Source: Theropithecus gelada | Taxonomy: Eukaryota; Chordata; Mammalia; Primates; Cercopithecidae | Length of the DNA: 64,000 nucleotides | Assembly: GCF_003255815.1 (NCBI RefSeq) | Contig: NC_037669.1 | Span: 132,293,307 to 132,357,306 of the forward strand | Direction of reading: 5' to 3' | Shown: piece by piece, positions 47,645 through 59,429 of the stretch | How the letters are laid out: each line of letters opens with the position of its first letter | Numbering within the stretch: the stretch's first letter is position 1 | Notes under the pieces: generated by a model | What the model was told of the DNA's origin: nothing | Databases searched by the model: none | What the model saw: the letters and a program-made list of their open reading frames with translations, nothing else | Translations under genes and position numbers: made by a program

Positions 47645-49080
47645 TCACCAAAAGAGCCAGGAATCAAAATCAGAAATTGATGAGTCTGGCCTGATGTTTG
47701 TCAGGTGTGAGATTTCTGTCAGGAATGCCAGCAAAGAGTCTGGAACTGGAAATGCAGGCGGAGCGGGAAGGGATGGAGGGAGGTGAGGTGTTCATGAAGC
47801 TCTGCAAGTGTGTGATAAGAATATCTGCCTCTGTTTTTCAGATGTGCATCCTGAAAATTTTCCGGAGGATGACTTAAAGGTCCACTAAGTGCAAACTAAT
47901 TGGTAGGCAAAGATTTCTTTTAATCAAACTACATTTTCAAAGACTGTTCTACAATACAATGATCTATCCAATAATAATTGTACACACACATAGCCCCAGA
48001 ACTAATGGTATATTTTCAAAATTTTAAGAATTGTTTAAATTAGGAATTGTTTAAATTAAGAATTGTGCTTTACCTGCAACCTAATTTTTTTTTTAAAAAA
48101 AGACAAAAACCTAACCATATTTCTTTGAAGTCTAGAGTACATGCCAGTAGACGGAGCAGCCTTTGTAGCTCTTAAGCAAAAATTATCATAAATAGGAAAG
48201 TAGGCAAAGAACTTTTCATTATAGTACAAGATATTTCAAGGAAAAAGGTTGAAGCACAATACATTTCACCCTGGTAATTTCCAGTTATAGTTAAAAAAAA
48301 AAAAAATTAACACTGTCATGTCATGCTCTCCAAGTAACAGGAATAAGTGACAGCTGCATTCCACACAGAATGCTTTCAATGCTGTGCCCCAGGCTGCAGA
48401 ATCACACAACTTATTAAACTTATAAACTTTACTATTTTTGTAGGAATACTAAAGACATCTTAATTCAGTCTACAAAACAGAAACTTGTGTAATTTAAACA
48501 TAGCCTAAGTAACTACGGAAATAAACTACTCAGCCATTTAAGCTACTTTAGTAGCGTCATTGATGGGGAAGGAGTAACTGGGCTATAATTCTTACAGAAT
48601 AATACATTGAAAATAACCTATAATTAGTACCATTCTAGGAAAAAATGTAGGTAATTTAAAAAGTGTGCTACTAGCTAATAGTATAAACAAATAAAAAGAC
48701 AAATTATTTTCAAGTACTTTGGAAATAACTTCATCAGAAGAATTTGCTTTCAATTAATGTGTCAATTAAAATTGTTCTTATCTTCTCATTAAATGAGGAA
48801 AATGCACCTGTCATAGGCACTAAAAAATAATAAAACTGCACTTAAAATGTGTTGAGTCTACAACTAGAGCTCTTCTCTAATTTAAAAACGATTCCTTTTT
48901 TAAACAACGGGAGTAAAGACTGGTTGGATGTGACAAGTGATCTCCTTGCTCTCTTCTTGTTTTCTCTTAAGAGGGAGGAAGCAGCCACCCAGCCACCTGA
49001 AGGGAGGTGTCCTGGAAAGCAGGATGCAGATGGAATAGAGCAATGGGAAAGAGGGGAAACCTCATTCATTGCTTTAAGCA
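47645..49080. other. Unique AT-rich DNA
   Basis: No gene or repeat recognised. Two overlapping antisense open frames near 48842-49150 have no recognisable similarity. Confidence 0.4.
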
Positions 49081-49221
49081 TCATGTGATGGCAAAGTAAA
49101 ATAATACTTCCTTGGAAGACAGTTAGGCAGCTTCTTATACAGGTAAACATACACCTACTACATGATCAAGCCATTCTTACTTCTAGTTATTCACCCAAGA
49201 AAAATGAAAGTGTATACTCAG

Positions 49222-49518
49222 GCCAGGCACAGTGGTTCACACCTGTAATCCCAGCACTTTGGGAGGCTGAGGCAGGTGGATTACCTGAGGTCAGGAGTTC
49301 GAGATCAGCTTGACCAACATGGTGAAACCTCATCTCTACAAAAATACAAAAATTAGCCAGACATGATGGTGGGTGCCTGTAATCCCAGCTACTCAGGAGG
49401 ATGAGGTGGGAGAATCACTTGAACCCGGGAGGCGGAGGTTGCAGTGAGCTAAGATAGCACCATTGCATTCCAGCCTGGGTGACAAGAGCGAAACTTCGTC
49501 CCAAAAATAAATAAATAA
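49222..49518 (+). mobile_element. AluS-type element inside the L1M
   Basis: Full body with an aaataaataaat tail. The L1M target aaagtgtata is duplicated at both ends. Confidence 0.92.
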
Positions 49519-50039
49519 AGTGTATATCTGTAAAACAACTTGTACATGAGTGTCCATAGCAATTTTATTTGTAATAGCCAAAACCTAGAAACAATGCACG
49601 TGTCTGTCAACAGATGAAAATGGTATATCCACAAAATGGAATACTACTCAGCAAGTGTTGGAACGAACTACTGATATATACAATAACATGGATGAATCTC
49701 AAAATAATCACTTTTTGAGTGAAAGAAGCCAGACAAAAATCCACACATATTGTGTGATTCCATTTTCGTATGTTAATTTTAGAAGACATAAACTAAACTA
49801 ATCTATAACATAGAAATCAGATCAGTTGGTTGCCTAGGGATAAGATGGTGATATTATAAAGGAGTGCAAGGATACTTTTGGGGATGCTAAATATGTTCGT
49901 TATCTTGATTTTCATGATGGTTTCACAGGTGTGTCAAAACACATACATATGCCATACATATGTCAAAACTCATCAAATTGTACATTTTAACTATGTACAG
50001 CTGATGTATGTCAATCATACTGCAATAAAGCTATTTTTA

Positions 50040-50354
50040 TTTTATTTATTTATTTATTTTATTTTATTTTTGAGACAAATTTTCACTCTTGTCACCTAGG
50101 CTGGAGTGCAATGGTGCGATCTCAGCTCACTACAACCTCTGCCTCCCAGGTTCAAGCGATTCTCCTGCCTCAGCCTCTTGAGTAGCTGGGACTACAGGTA
50201 CCCACCACCACACCCGGCTAATTTTTGCGTTTTTAGTAGGGACAGGGCTTCACCATGTTGGCCAGACCAGTCTTGAGCACCTGACCTCAGGTGATCCTCC
50301 CGCCTCGGCCTCCCAAAGTGCTGGGATTACAGGACTGAGCCACCATGCCTGGCC
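50040..50354 (-). mobile_element. AluS-type element inside the L1M tail
   Basis: A (ATTT)n head, then the reversed body to 'gccaccatgcctggcc'. The target caataaagctattttta is duplicated exactly. Confidence 0.93.
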
Positions 50355-50369
50355 AATAAAGCTATTTTT

Positions 50370-51635
50370 AAAGAAAAAAGTCAAAATGGGCTGAGTCTTC
50401 AGAGACAGAAAACAGGCTAGACATGGAGGAACACACGTCCCCTGAAGGAGAGGAAGCCTCAGGGAAAAACACAGAGAAAAAAATGTGTAATTATATTCCA
50501 TTTAGGAGGAAGAGTACACTGAGGCAGTGGCCCTCCCACCCTACTTGGCGACAGGTCCACAGAGTCTTTTGAACAGGAGCAAGAGGGCTACAGTGATGCA
50601 CTAAGGTCCTGGAGAAGCAGAAGAGAGAAAGCTGACTATTTGTGGCCTGCTGTCATAAGAGAGAAAACTGTTCAATCCTGCACACCAGAGTCACAGTAGG
50701 CAAGAAGATAAGAATTTAAGAGAAACATGAACTTCCGCAAGCAGGACTCCTAATCTGAAATCAAAGGCACCAACCCCAGACCCTTTCTTTACTGTGTCTA
50801 TGGCCCTTGAATTTAATAAGAGGGTTCACCCACAAGAGGGAATACAAGCCCAGGGCAGGACTGTGAGAAGCACACTGACACCAGATGAGTAGGGGCTGCC
50901 CATGGAAGGGGCACTTCTGGGAGTAGTTCCGGTCTTTGGGTAGAGCCCCTCACCCTCTCTGCATGTGTCAGGCATTTATTTGTGCCAGGCACAATGCAAA
51001 CTACTGGGGATATGGCTGCCCCGGGTGCTGACATCACAGTGGAGGGCTTGGCCAGGTGCTGGAGGTCTGTCTTGAGCCCCCAGCTCTGAGACGGAGCAAG
51101 GATCCAGTCACCAGAGTGTTTCCATCAGGACTCCTCAGGCCCCTGCAGGCTCTGACACCAAAGACAGTTCCTGACAGCATCCAAGCTCATCACCCTCCAC
51201 AGATACCAAGAGACAGAGATTAGTTGTTTAAACCCATCAGAAAGTGAAGGTCAGTGCTAGGTTTTAAATCCCACCTAAACATTGTGTGTTTTTAAATTTG
51301 CCTCTCAATCTTTCCTGAATTAGGGACAGCTGATTGTCATCCCATATTTGAGACTTCAGTCATCCTTCTGTGTGCATCGCCGCAACTGAGAGGAAGGAAA
51401 GAGCAATGGATATGGAGTGAGGAGACCTGAATTCTGCCACTATTCTGTTCTGCAGAACCCAACAGTATGTCATTAAAACAAAACAATACAAAAACCTGTC
51501 TGTGAAAGGAGACTCATAAGTAAGGGAGTTTTGATGATTTCCCAGTTTACTTATGTCCTTAATTCTAAGGAAGTGCAATAAGGGACTTGTCAATAGGAAA
51601 CCCTTTAAGTTTCAGGGAGATGGGAGCTGCTTCCT
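50370..51635. other. Unique DNA
   Basis: No repeat or gene recognised. Moderately GC-rich at 50820-51190, with only short open frames. Confidence 0.4.
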
Positions 51636-51639
51636 TTCC

Positions 51640-51805
51640 TTTTATTTCAAATTATTTTAAGCATTAAAAAGAGTGGGGAAAAACTAGACTGGTGTCAGAA
51701 GAAAGAACAAAACCCTGTTCATGAGTTTCTCACTGGGCCTGAGGCAAATCACTTAACCTCTCTGGGCCTCAATTTTCTCAACTGTAAAATGGGAGTTGGA
51801 TTAGG
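51640..51805 (+). repeat. Unnamed repeat plus MIR-like segment, matching 42537-42780
   Basis: 'aattattttaagcattaaaa' and 'agactggtgtcagaagaaag', followed by MIR words 'cacttaacctctctgggcc' and 'ctcaactgtaaaatggg'. Confidence 0.6.
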
Positions 51806-51828
51806 TGTGGGCTGTGTTGCTGTTATAA

Positions 51829-51863
51829 ACATTCATTCATTCATTCATTCATTCACTCATTCA
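51829..51863. repeat. (ATTC)n microsatellite
   Basis: Seven to eight attc units with one attcactc interruption. Confidence 0.9.
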
Positions 51864-52230
51864 ATATTTGAGAACCTATTCCATCCCAGGAATGTCCCAG
51901 GCAATAGGTTATAGAGTTAAAAAACAGACAAGAACCTTGCACTCCCACCTACATTTCAGAGGAACCAAAAATAGAGAACTAAATAAGATAATGTCAGACA
52001 GTGACAAGCACTAAGAAAACAATACACCAGGAGTGCTTGAGTTGGGGTGGAGTGTTGTTACTTTACTTTAGGAAGGGTGGTGGGGGACAGCTTCTCTGAA
52101 CTGGTGAGACTTGAGCTGAGTCTGGAATGATGAGAAGGAACCAGACACTTGCCTCCAAGCAGAGGTAACAGAAGGGCAAAAGCCCAGAAGTAGGAATAGG
52201 CTTACTTGGTGAAGAGAAGCTATCCCCTTT
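51864..52230 (+). repeat. Ancient degraded repeat, relative of 2310-2850
   Basis: 'gagaacctattccatccc', 'gacaagaaccttgcactcc', 'gacttgagctgagtctgga' and 'aagggcaaaagcccagaa' follow the same old repeat order. Confidence 0.5.
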
Positions 52231-52440
52231 TCATTGTATACCCCACTCCTAGTGGTGTGTATTAATGCCACTTAAATATATTCATACAAGACACTTTAAA
52301 GAGGCGTAAAATATCATTGGATTTGAACAGTTCCCTCAAGGCAGGCCTTCTCTTCCACACGGCTCCTTTGTTGTTCTCAGGTGTCTGTCCTCATGGTCAT
52401 AAATTCCCTTACTCCAGGCAGCACTAAACAGGATTTAAAT

Positions 52441-52653
52441 CAGTGCTTTTCAATCTTTTATAACAGCGACCCATAGTGAGAAGTAAACGTTATGTTGCAA
52501 CCCAGCATACCTATAAAACTAAACAAAAGTTTTAAAAATCACCAACTTTACTATGACTCCCTGCAATACACTATCAAACATTCTATTTTATTTCATTTTC
52601 TTAAAATGCTAAGGTGATTTCATGGGTAACTTACTGTTTGTAAAACACTATTC
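52441..52653 (+). mobile_element. hAT-type MITE
   Basis: The left end CAGTGCTTTTCAATC and the right end GTTTGTAAAACACTA are inverted termini. Inside are 'cagcgacccatagtgagaa' and 'actatgactccctgcaatac'. Non-coding. Confidence 0.8.
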
Positions 52654-53019
52654 TAAACCAACATTGACTAGTAATTTTGTTCAAACACAAACCAAAACAT
52701 GAAAAAATACAGCATTAACCTCCAATGCCACCTCCTCCCTTTTTTCTGTACACATCCTTGCTTTGACACAATGAAATCTAAATTTCTCTGTGTAACTTGT
52801 AGAGGAAATGACCAGAAGAGGCATTTCCAGGAAAGATGGAAGTGAAGGAAAGAAACCCAAATATACAAATATGCAAACTGTTCACTAGGTGAGGATACAC
52901 CATTGGTTTCAAAGACTGACCAAGAAGAAAAGATTCATAGTCTTCACAATAACCAGAAGAGGTGTGTATGTGTTGGGGGTGGGGGTATGAGGTGGTGCTA
53001 GGTAAGCCATCAAATTTTA

Positions 53020-53160
53020 AGTTCCTGGAGGGAAGGCAGTCTGTATCCCTACCTTCCCTCACCAGAATTTCAGCCCCATGTGGACTGATGTGTAACCACA
53101 GCACTCAGAACCATCCCTGGCACACAGCACATACATGGGAGCTCGAAAACAATTTGTTTC
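53020..53160 (+). mobile_element. L2 3'-end fragment
   Basis: 'ggagggaaggcagtctgta' then 'catccctggcacacagcac' and 'catgggagctcgaa'. Confidence 0.55.
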
Positions 53161-53164
53161 ACAA

Positions 53165-54600
53165 CTTTAGAATAATGGAGCTCACTGTCACCATCAAACC
53201 CTAACTTTGCACGTATGCCCAATTATTAAATGTTCCTGGAATGTATAAATGTCATGCAATAGTAAACTAACCTCTTGTTTATTTCCCAGTCATTGTTCAA
53301 GCCCGGGTATTAATGAGGTATTTTTCTCAAGCACAAAGTGGGAAAAGGATATTTTCTATTGCAAGGTACAAGAGACAGTATTGGCTGTAATGGAAAGATT
53401 CCACCTCTGTTAGTGGCTATGGTAAACTCCTAAACAGCTGGGATTAAAATAAGTATGTTAATTTCATAAGTAGTTTCCCAAGGGAAACTAACCAGCAGGC
53501 TGTCAGCCAAGGGTTCTCTCTGATAGAACCACGGAAATTTCTCTGTGAAACAGTTACCATCCTCAACCCTGAAGTCAGAAGTGCATGCACCCAATTTTAA
53601 GGAGCCCCGGGGTCCTAGTGTCGCAAAAATTACACCTGCAAGGCAAGCATTTTCCCACCTGCCACACAGCTGCCACACACAGAAAGCAGCTCCTTTCAAC
53701 TATGCCCTTCAGCCCTAATTAGGATCATCACTAATGATTTCAAATTACAACTGTTGCTTTATCTCAAAACAGTGCTAAACAGGGGAGCTACATTCATGAT
53801 GGTTTTCTTTTAAGTCATTTATCTGCTCGTCTCTCAGGGGCAAAAAAGATGTTGAGACAAGTGTGAACCTGCCAGAGCTTCTTATTATAGATGCAGCCCT
53901 CCTCTCCTCCCTCCCTCTTTTCCACTCCAGCACCCCTCCCGGTCTGGCTTTCCTGAATTGAGGCAGTAGCCTCCGGTAAGAAACTGTAAGTGGCTCCGTT
54001 TTATCAAAACAAGGAGGGATTCACAGCAGAGGGAGTGAGTCAGGCGACCGAGGGAAGAACCCCTCCCTTATCCTGACAGATCCATTTACCCCGTTCCCCC
54101 AGGTCAACAATAATTCGGGTTTCATAAAGGAAGAAAGTCTTAGAGGAGGAAAATCAACCTATCCAAATACAGGAGCATCTGCTTAACGCAAGACGGAACG
54201 AACCCCGCTGCCAGACCGGTGGTGTGGGCAGGAGAATGTGTGCGCGTGCATAGGGACAAGCCTATATACGGATGAGACATTAGTGGCAACGAGAGGAGAG
54301 CCACCACCATTGACAAAGCCACAACTATTACGTTTTGAAATACCCCCGCAGGCACTGACTTTTGGTGCCAGAATCTCCCCAGATTTATTTTCAGGCAAGT
54401 GACTCACAACCTGGTCTCCATAAGTAATTCCATTAAAATGAGTCGCCGGTTCCACTAACCCGACTTTCCGCTGCCCTCTGGCTGCTCCTCCTTCCTCTCC
54501 GCCCATCCTGCAAACCCAGACAGCTCACAGACCGAGAAACCTTATCCCCAGGGGAGCAGACGGCAGGCTCTCCGGCCTGGCCCCCACCCTCAAGGAAGAA
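53165..54600. other. SCHIP1 intron side, just downstream of the exon
   Basis: Repeat-free and increasingly GC-rich toward the CpG island. It carries the candidate antisense mini-exon and a second acceptor-like tract near 54080-54102. Such repeat-poor flanks often hold regulatory sequence. Confidence 0.4.
53931..53975 (+). other. Candidate antisense mini-exon
   Basis: A plus-strand pyrimidine tract of about 35 bp ends in CTCCAG at 53930. A 45 bp segment follows with the donor CCG|GTAAGA, and a second possible donor CT|GTAAGT lies 10 bp further. Another strong acceptor-like tract ending CCCCCAG lies about 125 bp downstream. It is antisense to SCHIP1 beside its CpG island. The only evidence is splice-site appearance. 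Confidence 0.2.
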
Positions 54601-54706
54601 TGAATGGGGCCGCGGGCGGGCGGGAGCGCAGGGAGGGGGCGTGCGGGCTGTGCGCGGGGTGTGTACGCGTGTGTGCGCGCGTGGGCACGCACCCCGGCCA
54701 ACTTAC

Positions 54707-55408
54707 GGAGGTGGAGTTGGTTCTCGCCTGGCCCTGGTTCCGTACCTCCTGCTCCCGGAACTGCAGCCCAGCCAGATGCTTCTCCAGCGCCTCCCAATCC
54801 ATAGGTGGCACCGGGGGCTCTTCGGGGACGCACGTCCCGCCGTCTGGGGGCTGAAGGCAGAGCCCCCCAGCCGCCGGGCCGAGGCCACTGCGCCGGCCCC
54901 CAGCCGGCTGGGGCTTTTGGATCGCCCGGCGGGGGCCCCGGGAACTGCTCGGCCGGCCAGCCACCACCACGTTGCCATTGTGCCTAAGGTCCTGGGGGTC
55001 GTGCTGGTGGAGGTTGCCGTTGGGCACCGGGGGCGGCATGGCGGTGGTGGCGCTCCTGCCCCCGCCCCCGCCGCCGCCGCTGCGGGTCCTGGCGCTTACG
55101 TCCCCCGGCTCCCGGGCCGGACAGCGGTCATCCCGGTACCCTCGCTGGTCGCGCTCGTCCTCCTCTTCCTCCTCCTCGCCGTCCTCCTCCGGCGCCCACT
55201 CATCAATCACCTTCTTCTGGTAGACCGGGAAGGGCTCCTCATAGTCCTCCAGGGCAGACACCAAGTCCAGGCTGCCCCCCGGCGACGATGAAGATTTGCA
55301 CTCGGAGCAAGGGGTCACTTTGGTGGAGTTGGACTGTGAACTGGCGCGGCTGCTGCTGCTGCTGCTGCCGGCGTCACTGCCTAGATCCATCCCATCCTCT
55401 CGGTAATC
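54707..55408 (-). CDS. SCHIP1: SCHIP1 internal coding exon (234 codons)
   Basis: Recognised from its protein. It opens with DYREDG then MDLGSDAG, followed by a six-Ser run (exon residues 15-20), a CSEC motif (34-37), an acidic run (74-85), a seven-Gly run (111-117) and a C-terminal segment containing PPMDWEALEKHLAGLQ. This matches the N-terminal half of schwannomin-interacting protein 1 as I remember it. The family binds merlin/NF2; the IQCJ-SCHIP1 form is an ankyrin-G partner at axon initial segments and nodes. The conserved C-terminal coiled coil is encoded by other exons, not found here. The minus-strand acceptor is a pyrimidine-rich tract ending CCCCGCAG just above 55408. The donor is TCC|GTAAGT (54701-54706). 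Both junctions are phase 0 and the frame is open throughout. An internal ATG at 55390 with G at -3 and +4 could start a shorter isoform. The open frame past 54707 is intron read-through. Confidence 0.93.
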
Positions 55409-55777
55409 CTGCGGGGAGGAGGTAGAGAGAGTGAACCGCTGGGCCGAGCCTGCTCCAGCCTCCCGCCGCCCGCCGCGAACGCCCCGGCCCAGTGCCCCGC
55501 ACCCTGCGCCCGCTGGGTCCGAGGTGCGTCCCCCAAGGAGGCTTGGGGGCGGGAGCCAGCACCAGCCTGAGGCTTCCCTCCTGACCGCCTTTCCTCTCGC
55601 ACAGCCAGACTTCCTGCCGGTAACTAACCCTCAAATTAGCAAAGGGGTGCCCAGCCACCAGCGCGTACACTTTTCATACGAGGGGCCCCGCGGCGCGTGC
55701 AGACTTTGTATTAACCATTTTGCGCCGGGCGCGCCCCTTTACCCCGCCCCAAGGATTCTCCGAGAACCAGACACTTT

Positions 55778-55801
55778 CCCAGGAAATTATAATTCCCTGG
55801 G
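55778..55801. promoter_or_regulatory. Near-perfect 24 bp palindrome in the CpG island
   Basis: CCCAGGAAATTATAATT is followed by CCCTGGG. The 24 bp equals its own reverse complement except for one mismatched pair. It is an AT-rich core between two CCCAGG/CCCTGGG arms inside GC-rich DNA. The left arm overlaps a TTC-N4-GAA (STAT6-like) arrangement, and the right arm resembles an EBF half-site. Function is not shown. Confidence 0.5.
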
Positions 55802-55875
55802 GGCGGGAACTGCGAAGAGGGTGGGCGGCTACTAATTTCGCACCTCGCTCTAGGCGCTGAGACCACCCCCCGCCT

Positions 55876-55908
55876 GGCCCCGCCCCTCCCCGCCCCTTCC
55901 CCGCCCGC
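55876..55908. promoter_or_regulatory. Cluster of GC boxes (Sp1/KLF type)
   Basis: At least three overlapping CCCCGCCC / CCCGCCCC units lie within about 33 bp, roughly 470 bp upstream of the SCHIP1 exon on the gene strand. No TATA box is visible nearby, which fits a TATA-less CpG-island promoter. Factor binding is inferred from motifs. Confidence 0.6.
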
Positions 55909-56339
55909 GGCTGGGAGCCCCGGTCCGCGCGGGAGCTGAGCTTTACTTTCTAAGGAACCGCTGGCAGTCGGAGGTCTCACTCCCGCCTCCGCGCCTCTCT
56001 GGCCGGCCCCTCCTCCCACCCACCGGAACGTTCGGGGTGGGGAGCGCCCTCGGCCCGCGCCGGGCAGGGTGGTCCCCCGCCTCCCTAAAAGGTGTTCCTG
56101 GCCGGGGCGGGCGGCAAGTCGCTGCAGGCGCCGCCACCGCCCTAGGGGAGGGAGGACGCGCCCTCCTGGCGGCGGAGCCGGTCCCGCCACCGAGCATGCC
56201 CAGAGGCTGCCGGGCGCGGCGCAGTCCGCAGTCCGGGTTTCCGCGGCAGCGGCGGGAGCGGGAGGCAGGCTGGGATGGGGTTGGAGGGGCCCAGGGTAGG
56301 CCCAAAAGAAGGGGGCACTGGGCGTTAGGGGCGCAGATC

Positions 56340-58560
56340 TAGCCAGTTAGCAAGGGCGGCGCGCTGGGGAAAGTGGTGTATTTTTTCGCCGACACCCGTA
56401 TTTTCTTGGCGTGCCTCAAGCCGTCTCTGCGTGACTCGTTACCCCGCCAAGGCCACCCAGCACCCCAGAACACGAGTCTGGCACCTCCTATTCCACGCGG
56501 AAATGCCCGAGTGACCCTGTGAAGGACCTCCCTCCCCTCACACACGCATATACACAAGCCCATGTGGGAGCCCGAGTGACGTGTGCTCGGTGGTCATGCA
56601 CCATCATTTCCCTTCCACCTTCCTCCTCGCCGCTTCCTCTCCCTCCACTGCACAGCTCCAGCCGCCCTGCCGCCGCCGCATCCCCTTCCAAGTTCAGGCT
56701 GTGGGTGGAACCTGTTGCTTTAGCTCACGTTTCCTTTCCCCTCCGGGCTGCACGCTGAGGATGACCTCAGCGAGGTGTGTGTATGGGGAATGGAGGGTAA
56801 GTGCGAGAAAGGACTCCTGTCTGGCAAGGAGACGGAGGAAGCAGGTGGGGGCGAATGTTCTAAAGGGTTGGGCAAGCCACCAGAGACTCTTTCCGCCACC
56901 TCCAATCAAGGGGACCTTAAAGGAGGGGAAAAGGTAGATACCAAGTGAGGGTGCCCCTGGCACATCCGCTGCCTTTGCTTCCTTAGATATTTCAGGTACC
57001 TGAGTCAAAGAAACCTATGCTGGCGTTTTCAAAAATGTACGGGCTGCCTGAGTCTGGCAGCTAATCTCCTTTGGAAGAAGGTTCTGTGAAATGAAAAATA
57101 CCAACACTTGGAAAAACATAGATGCGTCACAGAGCACCTACTAAGAATTTCCTGTGAACCAACCATTCTGACCTGTAAGAACTGGGAAACTAGGAAATGC
57201 TGTTTTCTCTGTGGTGATTGTGAAAAATATTACTTAATTTTATAACAATTTGGAGAGAACCAATTTCTCTGAACTTCCAGATTTGGGCCTGTTGCTAATT
57301 ATTCCCAGTGAATTCTAGCCTGGACCAAATGACTTCCCTGGCATGGCACAGTCCAGATGGAAGAACAGGGGAATGCATGGGATTCCTAAGTAGGGAGTGG
57401 CTGCCACCCTGAGGATTCTTCTAAGCCCTAGTGGAATGTGGTGCTGAGACCCTTTTTGAAGTGATTTCTGTGAGGCACGACTCTCCTGTCCTAGGTAGAC
57501 CTGAGCCAGGGAAGATCATCTAACCTTTCAACTCCTCTGGAAGCAGCAATCTTAGGAATAACTGGAAAAGGGGACTTCTGGTCTGGCCAGTTCTTTTGTA
57601 AAACGGTACTGATGATTATTTAAATTGTCTTTTATGGTAACATCTGTAAACAGCCTGTCTTGTGCTCCAAATATGGTTTGATTTTGAGATTGCTCTGGAG
57701 CCCTGCCTGCCACTCCAGCGGGTGGAGGTGGCCCTGTGAGTAGGAAGATGTGAGTAGGAAACATTTGATGTGCTGGGAATTAGATAGCTGTTTTTCAGTT
57801 CACCCTATGACCTGGCATGGCTTAGATCACAAAAAGCTCCCTGCTTTGTGGCGGGACATAGATAGACAGATAAGTACTGATCACCTGGGGTGATGAGAGA
57901 GAGCTGTGGTTTCATTCCAGGTTTTGAACATTAGGACCTCCTCAGCCACCCACCCAGACTCCCTCTGAGCTCTGGGCTCATCCCCCTGTTGCCCAGATGG
58001 TCCATGTTCAGGGAATGCAAAATAAGGCCTAAGAAAAATGTTTGGCAAAGAAAGTCTACTGCCAAAAATGCATGGCATTTCAAAGCCAAATATAAACATC
58101 TTTGAATTACCTGTACTTTTAAATTATTTTCCGACCAGATATTTCTGGATTAGATGGGAAAGTACCAGGTTTCCCTTCTTTTCTCTTCACGCAAGGTGCC
58201 TGGCTAGCCCAGTTTCCTTTCTGTTTCCAGCCTTCCATCTCCTGCCAGGAACCCTCCCACTTTGGAACAGGAAGCTCTGCCAACTCCTAGGCCCAGCAAC
58301 AGCCTGCAGATATGTCCAGCAGGATAGGGAGATGATTTGCAAAGTGATTGAAAGATTCTGTCTTCCTGTTTACAGGAACATTTTTTCAAGTTAGGGGCTT
58401 GGAGCTTTCAGACTTAGATTTGTCTCCTGAAACCTTTGTAAATTAGACATCAGAGGTGTGGGATGAGCACCTTCATGCTCTGGCTCCAGCACCTTTCCCC
58501 ATCAATCAACAAGTCCTGTCAATCCACCTAAGTACAAGGTCCCTCTCAAATACCCACTGC
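56340..58560. other. Upstream flank of the CpG island
   Basis: No transposon recognised for about 2.2 kb. The near part (56340-56760) remains GC-rich and contains TGACGT (CRE half-site) at about 56577. I searched by eye for the short upstream SCHIP1 first exon on the minus strand and did not find it. Confidence 0.4.
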
Positions 58561-58569
58561 CCCCACCCT

Positions 58570-58960
58570 ATGGGCTGCTGTGTCCTGAAATTACTAAATA
58601 GTTTCCCAACTGATTCCTGCCCATTCTCTTCATGCAGCCAGTGGGGCCTTACGAAAATGCAAATCTGAACAAGTTTCTCCCTTGCTTCATTAACTACTCC
58701 CCTACCCACCCGGGTCTACTCACTGCTCTTAAAGGAACTATTTCTCCTCCTCCACCCCACTTCTTTTGGTAAATTTTTACTCATCCTTCAAGTCTCAGCT
58801 TAAATGTTACTTCCTCAGGGAAAGCTTGCCTGATTCTCTACACCTGCCCTTACTGGGTCAGGTGACATTCGCATGTGCCCATGACACTCACTGCATATTG
58901 AGGTTGCTGTTTAATTGCTAATCTTCTCTACTAGACTCATGATAGGAAATACATTTTATA
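58570..58960 (+). mobile_element. L2 fragment
   Basis: 'aaaatgcaaatctgaacaag', 'ctcatccttcaagtctcagc', 'cagggaaagcttgcctgat' follow L2 3' sequence. Confidence 0.7.
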
Positions 58961-59139
58961 TCAAGACACAGGCCACACATTCATATAAAAGTATATGCAA
59001 GGGAAAGAAAGTTTCATGAAACTCTTATTTTGTAAAATCATATCGAATTCATGTAAAACTAAATCTGGTCACACCTTACTGCATTGACTTCCCAACCCTT
59101 AGATGGGTCAGGGCTTCTAATGTGAAAAAAATACTCTAA

Positions 59140-59222
59140 ATTCCATGAAGTGGGGGACAATTTCTCTCATTCACAGTAATTGGAATGGAATAGGAGCTTA
59201 ATAGGTATTTGTTGCTGGAATT
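59140..59222 (+). mobile_element. L2 3'-terminal fragment
   Basis: 'ccatgaagtgggggacaat', then 'aggagcttaataggtatttg' and 'ttgctgg', the L2 end pattern. It may be the tail of the L2 at 58570. Confidence 0.65.
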
Positions 59223-59420
59223 ATTAATGATGATATCTAATTCATATCATCCTCAAAGATCCTATGAAGAAACTACTATTATCCCTACTTACAGATGAGG
59301 AGGCTGAAGACAGTGAGATTAAGTAACTTGCCCAGTGTCAAAAAGCTGGTAAGGTAGATGGCAGAGTCAGGATTTGAACCTGAGTAGTTTGCATTCAGAA
59401 TTCTCGTCCTAGTCACTCAG
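59223..59420 (-). mobile_element. MIR
   Basis: Reverse MIR order: 'acagatgaggaggctgaag', 'taagtaacttgcccagtg', 'aggatttgaacctgagtag'. Confidence 0.75.
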
Positions 59421-59429
59421 CTCAGTATC

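Larger units (their letters stand above)
49085..50365 (+). mobile_element. Old L1M 3' UTR, split by two Alus
   Basis: 'gaagacagttaggcagcttc', 'gtgtccatagcaattttatt', 'gtgaaagaagccagacaaa' and 'gtacattttaactatgtaca' run in order. The segment is interrupted at 49222-49518 and again at 50040-50354. The tail 'caataaagctatttttaaag' follows. Confidence 0.85.
54600..56330. promoter_or_regulatory. CpG island over the SCHIP1 exon and its upstream flank
   Basis: G+C and CpG density rise sharply here compared with the AT-rich flanks, with many CG dinucleotides and no recognisable interspersed repeat. The island covers the SCHIP1 exon and continues about 900 bp on its gene-upstream side. Unmethylated islands of this kind usually mark promoters. 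That suggests an internal or alternative SCHIP1 start site here, or antisense transcription. This is inferred from composition only. Confidence 0.85.

Noticed and set aside
54641..55291. A 216-codon open frame on the plus strand opposite the SCHIP1 exon
   Set aside because: It is the antisense reading of a GC-rich, low-complexity coding exon where stops are rare. No recognisable domains or supporting splice signals.
55711..56190. A 159-codon minus-strand open frame in the CpG island
   Set aside because: Proline, glycine and arginine rich, as expected for random frames in GC-rich DNA. No known SCHIP1 segment and no clear splice link to the exon.
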